In this document: positions 1-9,200 of the stretch, piece after piece
Numbering within the stretch: position 1 is the first letter of the stretch
Layout: every line of letters starts with the position of its first letter
DNA from: Myxococcus xanthus
Lineage (GTDB): Bacteria; Myxococcota; Myxococcia; Myxococcales; Myxococcaceae
Direction of reading: 5' to 3'
Length of the DNA: 64,000 bases
NCBI RefSeq assembly: GCF_006402735.1
Contig: NZ_CP017174.1
Coordinates: 9,252,448 to 9,316,447, forward strand
Made by a program: the position numbers and the translations under genes
The notes under the pieces: model-generated
What the model saw: the letters and a program-made list of their open reading frames with translations, nothing else
The model's database searches: none
Told to the model about the DNA's origin: nothing

Positions 1-1
1 G

Positions 2-2131
2 AAGGCGACGGCCAAGAGCCACAAGCACACCTGCGGCAAGGTCCCCCCCGGGAAGGACCACTACGTCATCTCGTGGAAGTACAAGCTGCCGGCCCAGGAG
101 GAGCTCCTCTCTGGCAAGGACACCTTCCGCGTCTGGCCCAAGCACCTGAAACTCGCCGTCCAGTTGAAGGAGGGCGCCAAGGGCTCGGTGGAGGGCTTCA
201 CCTTCTCCCTTGCGCAGGGTGAGAAGACCGAGAAGCCCACGGTGACGGGAGGCGCTTGGACCGGCCCGCTCGAAAAGAAGGCCTACCAACTCGAGGTCGT
301 CTCCCCATGGAAGCTCGAGGAGAAGATTGCCTCCACGGAAGAGGCCGCGAGCTACACGCTCAAGGTCTCCCAGCTTCCGTGGACGGCGAAAATCATCTCG
401 CACGCCGACGGCAGGGCCGAGGCCACCCCTTGGAAACAGTATGTGAACAGCCCCCTTCAGGACGGCACGGAGAACGGAAACATCATGCGGGTGGAGGTGG
501 CACCGCATGACCGGACGCTCGGCTTGAAGGATCAGAAGCTCAGCGTGTGCGTCACCTTCAAGGCCACCAACAGCAAGCGGACCACGCCCCGTCCGGCGCT
601 CATCCTCAACGGCGCGGAGCAGACCAGCACGGACCCGGGGGCTGCGCCGGGGACGGCGGACCTCGTCTACAAGGCCCAGCTCGCCCTGCCCGCGAATGGT
701 GGCAGCTGCGTGTTCCACGTCCAGCTCGGCTACGCCGGCGGCGACAGCTGTCACATCCAGGTCGGCTTCGATGACGGCACGGGCGACGACGAACTCTGGG
801 TCTGCAACTGGCGGCGGCTGGAGTCCGAGTTCGTCGTCCCCCACAGCGACTTGCGCCAGGGCTGGGACGAAATCGTCAACAACGACGACGTGGCCCCCAG
901 GCCTCACGCGACCTTCAAGGCCGCCCTCAAGCGAATCCTCGACCCGCTGTTCATCGAGCTGAACTTCCCCGATGCCTTTTGCGCCGTCTACACGGCCGCC
1001 AACATCAATACCCTGCTGTCGGCGCGGGGGGGCGTGGATACCTTCATCATGCCGGGCGCGTACGTCCACCCCAGGCTCACCGCGGACAAGAACTGCACGT
1101 TCCTGCCCCCCACCGACCTGGATGCCCTCAGGGACCTCGTCCTCCACAATGCGCCGGCGGATCCTCGCCGGTTCATGCTCGTCTGGACGGACATGCTGCC
1201 CAAGACGCTGTCCGACGATGACGCGAACGTGGCCGCCGCGACGCCCGGCGAGTACGTGGCCGTGTTCGAGGCCAAGGACACCCCGGTGGAGCACTCGACA
1301 GCCAAAGGGCAGCTCACCGCCCTGCGCAACCCCGTGTGCACGAGCGCCGCGGACCTGTGGGGCGTGGAGAAGGTCTACTGGCGCATCACCGGCTTCCGCA
1401 AACAGGGCGACACCGAGTGGTTGGAGAAGGAGGTCATCTGGAAGGAGGACGAGCCAGGGCAAAGCGAACTCAACTCCCTCTGGAATTACTGGGAGGAGCC
1501 CACGGAGGTGCTTCCAACGACCGAGGCGGAAGCCTCGAAGTGGGTCGACTTCGTCTCCTCACAGAAGTTCAAGATCAAGCTGCCCAACACGGACCCCAAT
1601 GACCCCGGGCAGTATCTGGACTGGAACGGCTACGAGCACCGAATCGTGGTCACCGTGGGGCTCCGTCACTTCCAGATGGGGGCGAACGCCAACGCCGTCC
1701 AGGGGAAGATAAGGATGACGCCGTGCATGGGCCTTGGCACCGCCGATGGCGTCGCGCGAACGCTGTGCCATGAGATGGGCCACAACCTGGGCCACGCTTA
1801 CATCGAGAACAAAGGTGAAGCGACCGACAAGCGAGGCCGCCTCCCCAGGCATCAGATTCCAGGCATCCCGTTCGACGCCTTCATCCCCGCGGGCTTCTTC
1901 TATGCAGGCCGCGGCCACAAGGGCGCGCACTGTGCGCATGGATTGAAGGCCGCTGGAAAGAACCTGGGCGCCAGGAGCTTTGCCCCTGCCGACTTCCAGC
2001 TCGACACCAACTGCGTCCTCTTCGGCCAGGGTGACCAGACGAAGACGGTGCAGTTCAACTACTGCCCGGAGTGCACGCGCTACATCCGGGCCAGCGACGC
2101 GCTCGACATCACGACGAACTGGAAGGCCTAG
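2..2131 (+). CDS. Partial secreted/effector-like protein with HExxH zinc-protease motif (5' end outside window)
   Basis: The reading frame is open from the left edge of the window, so the gene begins upstream and at least 709 codons are present. The only recognisable element is H-E-M-G-H-N-L-G-H at about bases 1769-1795, a zincin-type HExxH zinc site followed by Gly-His. It resembles, but does not fully match, the metzincin HExxHxxGxxH pattern because the eleventh position is Tyr. The upstream part is rich in beta-strand-like sequence without a known domain that I can name. The stop TAG overlaps a possible GTG start of the next gene (TAGTG), so the two are probably translated as a unit. A zinc metallopeptidase role is inference from the motif only; the substrate is unknown. 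Confidence 0.75.
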   Translation, partial: KATAKSHKHTCGKVPPGKDHYVISWKYKLPAQEELLSGKDTFRVWPKHLKLAVQLKEGAKGSVEGFTFSLAQGEKTEKPTVTGGAWTGPLEKKAYQLEVVSPWKLEEKIASTEEAASYTLKVSQLPWTAKIISHADGRAEATPWKQYVNSPLQDGTENGNIMRVEVAPHDRTLGLKDQKLSVCVTFKATNSKRTTPRPALILNGAEQTSTDPGAAPGTADLVYKAQLALPANGGSCVFHVQLGYAGGDSCHIQVGFDDGTGDDELWVCNWRRLESEFVVPHSDLRQGWDEIVNNDDVAPRPHATFKAALKRILDPLFIELNFPDAFCAVYTAANINTLLSARGGVDTFIMPGAYVHPRLTADKNCTFLPPTDLDALRDLVLHNAPADPRRFMLVWTDMLPKTLSDDDANVAAATPGEYVAVFEAKDTPVEHSTAKGQLTALRNPVCTSAADLWGVEKVYWRITGFRKQGDTEWLEKEVIWKEDEPGQSELNSLWNYWEEPTEVLPTTEAEASKWVDFVSSQKFKIKLPNTDPNDPGQYLDWNGYEHRIVVTVGLRHFQMGANANAVQGKIRMTPCMGLGTADGVARTLCHEMGHNLGHAYIENKGEATDKRGRLPRHQIPGIPFDAFIPAGFFYAGRGHKGAHCAHGLKAAGKNLGARSFAPADFQLDTNCVLFGQGDQTKTVQFNYCPECTRYIRASDALDITTNWKA

Positions 2132-3189
2132 TGGACATGGCACCGGGCATCTTCGAAATCGAGGGCCAGGACTACTGGACGGACCCGTTCAAGTTCAGCG
2201 CACGGGTGCTGCGCAAGTTCCTCCCCGAGGGACGCTATGGGCTGTTCCTGGACACGCCAGCGGAAGCGAACCTCGTGCGGATCGACCGCATCCCCCTGCT
2301 GGCGCTGTACGCGGCCAGGCAGCAGGAGATGCGCATCTACGACCCATGGAGCACCGGCCACCTCGTGGCCGTGCGGATGGAAGACCGGACGCTCGACATT
2401 ACTCCGCTGTTCGAACCACCGGAGCAGCCGGGGCTGTTCGACCAGGACCCGCCGCCCTCCGAGCCCCCGGGCTCAGGCGCCCTGGCCGTCGTCGAGCAGA
2501 CGGACGCGCTCCGCCTGGATGCCCTGCAACAGCCCGGGCACTACGTGCTGACGGCGCTGATGCTGGACCGCACGTCCAACCGCGTGCAGCTCCACATCAC
2601 CCGCCCCACGCCTGGCGGATACCAGGACGAGGAGGTTGCTCGCTTTCTGGAGGCCATGCGTCAGCAGCCTCCACCGCCCGAGCCCGTGCGGTATGCCCCC
2701 GGCGAGGACGAGCGCCAGTTCAAGGCCCGACCGGACAGTCCTCCCGCGCCGGAGGCCCCGGGCATCGCCGTGCACGGTGAGCGGGTGTTCCTGTACGAGC
2801 AGGGCCGGCCCGCATGGATCCGCGGCACCTTCCAGGTGCCCGTGCTGGCCCACGAGCGGGTTCCGCCCAGGCCGGAGAAGGACGACGACGGCTACGGCGA
2901 GCCCCGCCCGGTGGCCATCGTCCCCGTCTTCCTGGTGGTGATTGGCAGTCGCACGGGCGAAGCCGAGGTGATTTCCCTCCGCGTCCCCTGCTTCCAGGAC
3001 GCGCCCGTGGAAGCGGGGTCCCTGGTGACGGGGCACTTCGAATACGACCTCTTCCAGCACCCCGCCTTCACCGGGAAGGCCCAGACGAACTTCGTCTACG
3101 CCTTCTGTGGGGAAGCCATGAGCGGTCCCACGCGGATGGCCGTGGTGACGCGCGACATGCTGGAGTTGGGGGGCCGCCGCCGGCCGTAG
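2131..3189 (+). CDS. Conserved hypothetical protein, coupled to the HExxH gene
   Basis: The frame encodes about 350 residues. Two starts are plausible: GTG at 2131, which overlaps the upstream TAG, and ATG at 2137. The protein begins with an acidic/aromatic stretch, has no signal peptide or membrane segment, and is proline-rich in the middle (around bases 2440-2480 and 2660-2760). I recognise no domain. Its overlap with the HExxH gene suggests it is a partner, for instance a chaperone, immunity or structural protein, but nothing in the sequence decides this. It is followed by a short gap and then the ECF sigma gene. Confidence 0.7.
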   Translation: MDMAPGIFEIEGQDYWTDPFKFSARVLRKFLPEGRYGLFLDTPAEANLVRIDRIPLLALYAARQQEMRIYDPWSTGHLVAVRMEDRTLDITPLFEPPEQPGLFDQDPPPSEPPGSGALAVVEQTDALRLDALQQPGHYVLTALMLDRTSNRVQLHITRPTPGGYQDEEVARFLEAMRQQPPPPEPVRYAPGEDERQFKARPDSPPAPEAPGIAVHGERVFLYEQGRPAWIRGTFQVPVLAHERVPPRPEKDDDGYGEPRPVAIVPVFLVVIGSRTGEAEVISLRVPCFQDAPVEAGSLVTGHFEYDLFQHPAFTGKAQTNFVYAFCGEAMSGPTRMAVVTRDMLELGGRRRP

Positions 3190-3233
3190 GTCTCCACGCC
3201 CGGGCGGGTTCCTTTTCCGGAGCCCGCCCGAAA

Positions 3234-3872
3234 ATGGTTTCGTCCATTTTCCCCGCCCCGGACGTTGGGCATTTCGTGGACCCTGCAGGCCCCTCCAGAC
3301 GCGGCCCCTTGAGCGACGACACCTCGGCGGAGGCACGCCAGTGGCTTGCCCGGTTCCATGCCGGGGACGCCCGGGTCCTCAACGCCTGCTACCGGGACCA
3401 CTTCGACACGGTGTACCGCTCCGCCGCTCGCGTCCTCCCGGCAGTGGACGCGGAGACCGTGGTTCACGACGTCTTCCTCCGGCTCGTGTCCGATGAGGCC
3501 GCGCGCCGCTCCTTCCAGGGTGGCTCCCTGGCGGGATGGCTGCACATTCTCTCCCACAACCTCGCTGTGGACCGGGTGCGCCGTCAGCGGCGTGAGTCGG
3601 ACGCCCTGGCCCGGCTCGCCGTGGAGTCCTCAGTGTCCGAGGACCCCACCCCGCCCGAGCCCGGGCTCGACGCCAGCCTCCTGCTGGGGCGTTTCCGTCA
3701 GGAGTGCCTGCCCCCCAAGTGGGCCCCCGTCTTCGAGGCCCGCTTCGTGCGCCAGCTCAGTCAGCGCGAGGCTGCCACCGCCCTGCGCATGCGCCGCACC
3801 ACCCTGGCCTACCAGGAGCTGCGCGTCCGCCAGCTCCTCAAGAAGTTCCTCCTCACCCCGGAGGCCCGATGA
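3234..3872 (+). CDS. ECF-type RNA polymerase sigma factor
   Basis: The product (212 residues from ATG 3234; 187 from an alternative TTG at 3309) has the two-domain layout of extracytoplasmic-function sigma factors. A sigma2 region contains LAGWLHILSHNLAVDRVRR, the conserved region 2.4-like helix that reads the -10 element. A sigma4 region with a helix-turn-helix (LSQREAATALRMRRTTLAY) sits near the C-terminus. The stop codon overlaps the ATG of the next gene in an ATGA quartet. That next gene is a zinc-finger anti-sigma factor, the usual partner that holds such a sigma inactive at the membrane. The target regulon is unknown, but the third gene of the overlap chain, a caspase-like protein, is an obvious candidate. 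Confidence 0.88.
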   Translation: MVSSIFPAPDVGHFVDPAGPSRRGPLSDDTSAEARQWLARFHAGDARVLNACYRDHFDTVYRSAARVLPAVDAETVVHDVFLRLVSDEAARRSFQGGSLAGWLHILSHNLAVDRVRRQRRESDALARLAVESSVSEDPTPPEPGLDASLLLGRFRQECLPPKWAPVFEARFVRQLSQREAATALRMRRTTLAYQELRVRQLLKKFLLTPEAR

Positions 3873-4669
3873 GCCCCTCCTGCGCCCTCCTCCCCCTCGT
3901 CGACCGTCACTTCTCCGGGCGAATCGCGCCTCTGGATGAACGGCGCATGCGCGAGCACCTCCCGGACTGCGCCCACTGCCGCGAACGCTATGAGCGCCAG
4001 CTCCTCCTCGCCCGGATGGACCCTTCCGCTCCGGATGCGCGGACACGGCTGGCCCGGGGATTGGGGCTCGGCGCGTCCGCGCTTCCACGGCCCGAGGGGC
4101 GCGCATCGGATGCGCGCGCCAACGCGCCGCACTGGTGGCACCTCGCGCTGGTTCCCGTGGCGGTGGCCTGCCTCACGATGCTCGTGGTCCGCCTGCCCTC
4201 CGCCGCCACCGACGACACGGGCTTCACCGCCCGGGGCGCGGGCAATGCGGCGGCCCAGGCGCGGCTGCTCGCCTACGCCGTGACGCCCGGTGGCCACACC
4301 ACCCTGCTAGGCCCCACGCTGCGGCCCGAGCAGGAGCTGGCCTTCGCCTTCCGCAACCCCGACGCGCACCGCTTCCTCATGGTCTTCGCCCGGGACACCG
4401 CGGGCCGCGTCTACTGGTACCACCCGAGCTGGGCCGACCCGGCGAGCAACCCCTCGGCCATTCCCATCCCCGATGGGGACACCTTGCGCGAATTGCCCGA
4501 AGCCATCTCTCATCCGCTCGCGCCCGGGGCCCTCACCCTTCACGCCGTCTTCCTGGAGTCGCCGCTCACCGTGAGGCAGATGGAGTCGCTCGTGGAGCAG
4601 GGCGACCTCGACACAGTGCTCCCCGCCGGCGCGGATGTCACCTCGCTCCAACTCCAGGTCATCCCATGA
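3869..4669 (+). CDS. Membrane anti-sigma factor with zinc-finger (HxxxCxxC) and DUF4384-like domain
   Basis: This 266-residue product starts in an ATGA overlap with the sigma gene. The N-terminal region contains REHLPDCAHCRERY, the HxxxCxxC signature of zinc-binding anti-sigma domains that grip ECF sigma factors. One hydrophobic membrane segment follows (around bases 4135-4200, Trp-Trp-His then Ala/Val/Leu). The C-terminal half, predicted outside the membrane, resembles DUF4384-type sensor domains seen near caspase-like genes (assignment tentative). It ends in another ATGA overlap, with the caspase-like gene, so all three are translationally coupled. Confidence 0.85.
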   Translation: MSPSCALLPLVDRHFSGRIAPLDERRMREHLPDCAHCRERYERQLLLARMDPSAPDARTRLARGLGLGASALPRPEGRASDARANAPHWWHLALVPVAVACLTMLVVRLPSAATDDTGFTARGAGNAAAQARLLAYAVTPGGHTTLLGPTLRPEQELAFAFRNPDAHRFLMVFARDTAGRVYWYHPSWADPASNPSAIPIPDGDTLRELPEAISHPLAPGALTLHAVFLESPLTVRQMESLVEQGDLDTVLPAGADVTSLQLQVIP

Positions 4670-6255
4670 GATTCGCCGTCCTGCTTTTCGCCCTGCTTCC
4701 GGTGGTGGCCACGGGGACCTCCATGACGGAGGCCATCCCGCCTCATCCGCGCACAGTGTCCTTGGAGGCCGCGACGCCGCCGCGCACCGCCTCCTTCGCG
4801 CTCATCATCGGCGTCAATCGCAGCCACGAGCCGGACCAGCCCGCGCTGCGCTTCGCGGATGACGATGCCGCGCGATACCTGGACCTGTTCCGCATGCTCG
4901 GCGCGCGCACGTACCTGCTCGCGCGCATGGACGACAACACGCGCCGACTGCACCCGCAGGCAGCCGCCGAGGCCCTGGACCCCAAGCACCCGGAGCTGGC
5001 CTCCTCCGTGAAGAAGCTGGGCGAGGACATCGCCTTGGCGCGCAGCCGTGGCGTGGAGACCGTGGCCTACGTCGTCTACGCGGGCCACGGCAACGTGCGC
5101 AACGGCGAGGGCTACGTCAGCCTGGAGGACGGTCCTCTCACCGGGCAGATGCTGTCCTCGGACGTGGTGGGGAAGCTCGGCGCCGACCGCGTCCACCTCA
5201 TCGTCGACGCGTGCTACTCGTACTTCCTGGCCTACAGCCGTGGGCCTGGCGGACAGCGGCGTCCTCTGCCCGCGGGCTTCACGCGCGCAGTGGGCCTGGC
5301 GCTGGCGGACAACGTGGGCCTCCTGCTGTCCACCTCGTCCGCTCGCGAGAGCCATGAGTGGGAGGCCTTCGAGGCCGGCGTCTTCAACCACGAGGTGCGC
5401 TCCGGCCTCTTCGGCGCGGCGGATGCGGACGGTGACGGGCAAGTGAGCTACCGCGAAATCGCCGCCTTCGTGGAGCGCGCCAACGCGGCCATTCCGAACG
5501 AGCGCTTCCGCCCCCAGCTCCACGCTCGGCCGCCCAAGGGCTCCGAGCTGCTGGTGGACCTGCGCCCGGGGATGGAGCGGCGGCTCGAGGTCGACGGCAC
5601 CCAGGGCGCGCACTACCTGCTGGAGGACGCCAACGGCGTGCGCCTGGCCGAGTTCCACAACGCCCCGGGCCAGTCCCTGCGCCTGCTGCGCCCGCCTCCG
5701 CGCGGCCCCGTCTTCCTGCGACGCATGGGTAACGAAGCGGAGTACCCGCTACCCACCGCGCCAGACGTCGTGCGCCTGGAGTCCCTGTCCGCCGAAGCGC
5801 CCCGCGTGGCGTCACGTGGCGCCGCGCACGCGTCCTTCCAGCACATCTTCACCCTGCCCTTCGGCAGCGACACCGTCGCGGGCTTCGAGTTCCGGGCGCC
5901 GCCACCCCTGACGCTGACGGAGGTCTCCGATACGGGGGGACGCTCCAGCCTCCGGAAGCAGCTCGGCTGGGGCGCGCTGGCGCTGGGCGTGGCCTCCGCG
6001 GGCGTGGGCATGTGGGCCACGATGGAGGCTCGCGACATCCGCGGCAGCATCTCACCCGGCCTGCCGCAGCAGGAGGCCGCCACGCGCAACCGCCGCATCC
6101 GCGCCTACAACACCGCCAGTGGCGTGCTCTACGGACTGGGCGGCGCGGCGGTGCTGAGCGGCGCGCTGCTGTTCCTGTGGCCGGACACGGACACGGTGCC
6201 ACTGGCCACCCTGAGCTCGGATGGCGCGGCCCTGGGCCTTTCGGGCGCATTCTGA
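4666..6255 (+). CDS. Caspase-family (C14-like) protein with signal peptide and C-terminal membrane segments
   Basis: The 529-residue product starts with a signal peptide and then a caspase/metacaspase-like domain beginning ASFALIIGVN. The catalytic pair is visible: His141 in VVYAGHG and Cys183 in LIVDACYSY, in the normal spacing for clan CD peptidases. An Asp-rich loop (DADGDGQVSYREI, around bases 5422-5460) looks like an EF-hand or calcium loop. Two hydrophobic helices near the C-terminus suggest membrane anchoring with the protease domain outside the cytoplasm. Translation is coupled to the anti-sigma factor, so it is likely controlled by, or senses for, that ECF system. The peptidase substrate is unknown. 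Confidence 0.83.
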   Translation: MRFAVLLFALLPVVATGTSMTEAIPPHPRTVSLEAATPPRTASFALIIGVNRSHEPDQPALRFADDDAARYLDLFRMLGARTYLLARMDDNTRRLHPQAAAEALDPKHPELASSVKKLGEDIALARSRGVETVAYVVYAGHGNVRNGEGYVSLEDGPLTGQMLSSDVVGKLGADRVHLIVDACYSYFLAYSRGPGGQRRPLPAGFTRAVGLALADNVGLLLSTSSARESHEWEAFEAGVFNHEVRSGLFGAADADGDGQVSYREIAAFVERANAAIPNERFRPQLHARPPKGSELLVDLRPGMERRLEVDGTQGAHYLLEDANGVRLAEFHNAPGQSLRLLRPPPRGPVFLRRMGNEAEYPLPTAPDVVRLESLSAEAPRVASRGAAHASFQHIFTLPFGSDTVAGFEFRAPPPLTLTEVSDTGGRSSLRKQLGWGALALGVASAGVGMWATMEARDIRGSISPGLPQQEAATRNRRIRAYNTASGVLYGLGGAAVLSGALLFLWPDTDTVPLATLSSDGAALGLSGAF

Positions 6256-6295
6256 TTCGTCCAACGCGCGGGCGCCCTTCGTTGTGAAGCTTGAA

Positions 6296-9200
6296 ATGAA
6301 GACATCTCCTCGGCTTCCTTCCCGCGTCCTGAGCCTGTTGCTCGGCGCCCTGCTGGTCTCCGGCTGCATCAACCCCGTGAACGAGGGTGAGCGGCCCTGT
6401 CCCTGCACCGACGGCTGGACGTGCTGCCCCGACGCCAACGTGTGCGTGACGGATGCCGCCCGGTGCGAGCAACTCCGGCCGCCCAAGCCACCCGAGCCCA
6501 CCGCGCCGTCCACACCGCGCCTGGTGTCCGCGATTCCCGACCCGGGCACGGTGGCGCTCACCTGGTTCGAGCCCGCGCAGAATGGCGGCAGCGCGATTAC
6601 CGGCTATGACGTGGGCGTCGAGCCCTTCGAGGACGGCATCCAGGTGCAGGTGGAGGGCACCACCGCGCGCGTCACCGGACTGCGCGCCGGAGGCACCTAC
6701 CGCTTCACCGTCACCGCGCGGAACGCCGTGGGCGTGAGCCCCGCGACGGGCGTGGACTCCGTGCGCCTGCCGGATGTGCCCACCGCGCCCCTGGCCCTCG
6801 CGGTGGAGCGCGGAGACCGGCAGGTGCGCGTCACCTGGAATGCGCCCGCGTCCGACGGTGGGCGCTCCGTCCTCCACTACGTGGTAACGACCTACCCGAG
6901 CGGCGCGAGCGTCGAAACGGACGGCCCCGTGCTGACGGCCACCGTGGGCGGACTGACGAACGGCGTGGCCTCCACCTTCACCGTGCACGCGGTGAACGCA
7001 GTGGGCGTGGGCCCCGCGTCCACGGAGTCCGCGTCCGCCGTCCCCGCCGCCCGGCCCGGCGCGCCCGTGTCAGTGGCCGCCACGCCCAGCGTGCGCGCGG
7101 CAACCGTCTCCTGGCAGCCGCCCGAGGACACCGGCGGCCTGACGGTCTCCGGCTACGTGGTAACGGCCGCGCCTGGTGGCGCCACGCAACAGGTGGACGG
7201 CTCGGCCAACGAAGCCACCTTCACGGGCCTCCCGAACGACACCGAGTACACCTTCACCGTGGCCGCTCTGAACGACGTGGGCCAGGGGCCCGACGGCAGC
7301 ACGGCCTCCGCGCGCACGCACGCACCGCCGCGCGCGCCCGCCTCCGTCCAGGCCGAGCCGGGCGTACGCTCGCTCACCGTGACGTGGGGGCCCCCGGCGT
7401 CCGACGGACGCTCCAGCCTCACCGGCTACACCGTGGTGGCCCAACCTTCAGGTGTGAGCGTGGCGGTGAACGCGGACGCGCACAGCGCCGTGCTGGAGAA
7501 CGTGCCCAGCAAGAAGGCCCAGACGGTCTCGGTGGTAGCGCACAACGCCGTGGGTGACAGCCCCGCAGCCACGGCTGGCGCGCCCGTGAAGACGCAGCCT
7601 GCCCCTGTGGAAGTCACCCAGTTCGACATTCCCTCGGCGGTCCGTGGCTGCCAGCCGGTGACCTACACGCTGCGGCAGGTGGACGGGGAGCGCGCCGACG
7701 TCCTGGTGGAATTCGATGCCACGGGCAGTGGGACGTTCACCCGCGCGACCCAGGCGGGGGACTCCTATTACGAACGCGCGTCCGGCCTGGTGGCGCTTGA
7801 GGCCTCCGCGCAGGGAACCGCGCACACCTTCCGCTGGAACCGCCCCAAGGATGTGCCGGGCGCCGCGCCGACGGCCCGGGTTCGCATCACCGCCACTGTC
7901 CCCGGTACTGCACCCGCGACGCGCACGCACGCCGTGGCACTGACCGCGCCGGAGATGCGCTGCGAGGTGGACCTGGACTCCAGCCCCGTGCAGACGATGC
8001 CCCAGAACTCTGCGGGAAAGACGTACGGCACGGCGCTCGGTGACTTCAACCAGGACGGCAAGCCGGACATCGCCGTGCTTCACGACGCCAACGCCGACGT
8101 GCGCTTGCTCCGCGGGCTGGGCAATGGCGGCCTCGAGTTCCAGAACGCCCAGCCCAACATGCTGATGAGCGGCAAGCACCTGGTCGCCGCCGACGTGGAC
8201 CAAGATGGCGTGTTGGACCTCGTTTCAGCCAACGCATCCTCCAGCCCAGGCGTCTACGTCATGCGCGGTCAGGGACAGGGCTACTTCGAAGCGCGCACCT
8301 ACAACCCCATCCAGAACCAAAACAACCGCGACCAAACCTACGACCTCCCCCCGCCCGTGGTGCGAGACCTGGATGGCGACGGAACGCCCGAGGTCGTGGT
8401 CTCCCTGCCCACCCGAGTCGTCGTCATGCGCCACACGGACGGAGGCAGGCTGACAGTTGCCTTCGAGGGCCCCAAGCTCCACCACCAGGCACGAGGCGCC
8501 GTGGTCGCCGGGGACTTCGACAACGACGGGCGCCTGGACCTGGTGGTCATCGGAGGTGCCATCCAGGCCTTCTACGGCCGGGGCTCGCTCACCTTCGCGT
8601 CCGAGCACATGGGTTCGCTGGAGGGCAATACCCCCTTCGCCACGGCCGCCGACTTCAACGGGGATGGCCACCTGGACATCGCGGCCCTCGTGGTGGGCCA
8701 GAGCGAGTCCGCCATCCACTTGCTGCAAGGTGACGGCAACGGCCGGTTCGCCGCTCCCCTGCGCCTGCATCAACACACCTGGCACAGCTTCGGCGCGCAG
8801 AGCCACCTCATCTCCGGTGACCTCGACGGAGACGGACGGCAGGACCTGGCCTACACGCACGCGGATGCGAACACCGTCACCCTCTTCCAGGGACGCGGCG
8901 ATGGCACCTTCGAGCCTCGCACGCTGCCCGCGGGACGGTATCCCTCACGACTGGTGGCGGGAGACTTCGACGGCAGTGGCAAACCGGACCTGGCCGTGCT
9001 CTCCGGGATGGAGCAGACCGTGCGCGTGCTGAGGAATTTGGAGGCACCCACGCTCCCGGCCATGGGCGCGCTCTTCGTCACCGGCGACTTCGACGGAGAT
9101 GGCCAGGACGATGTGGCGTCCCGGGTGGATGGCAGCCTCCAGGTGCACCTCACGCGCGCGGAAGGAGGGCTCGTGCTGCGTGGCCCCTTCATGCTCCCGG

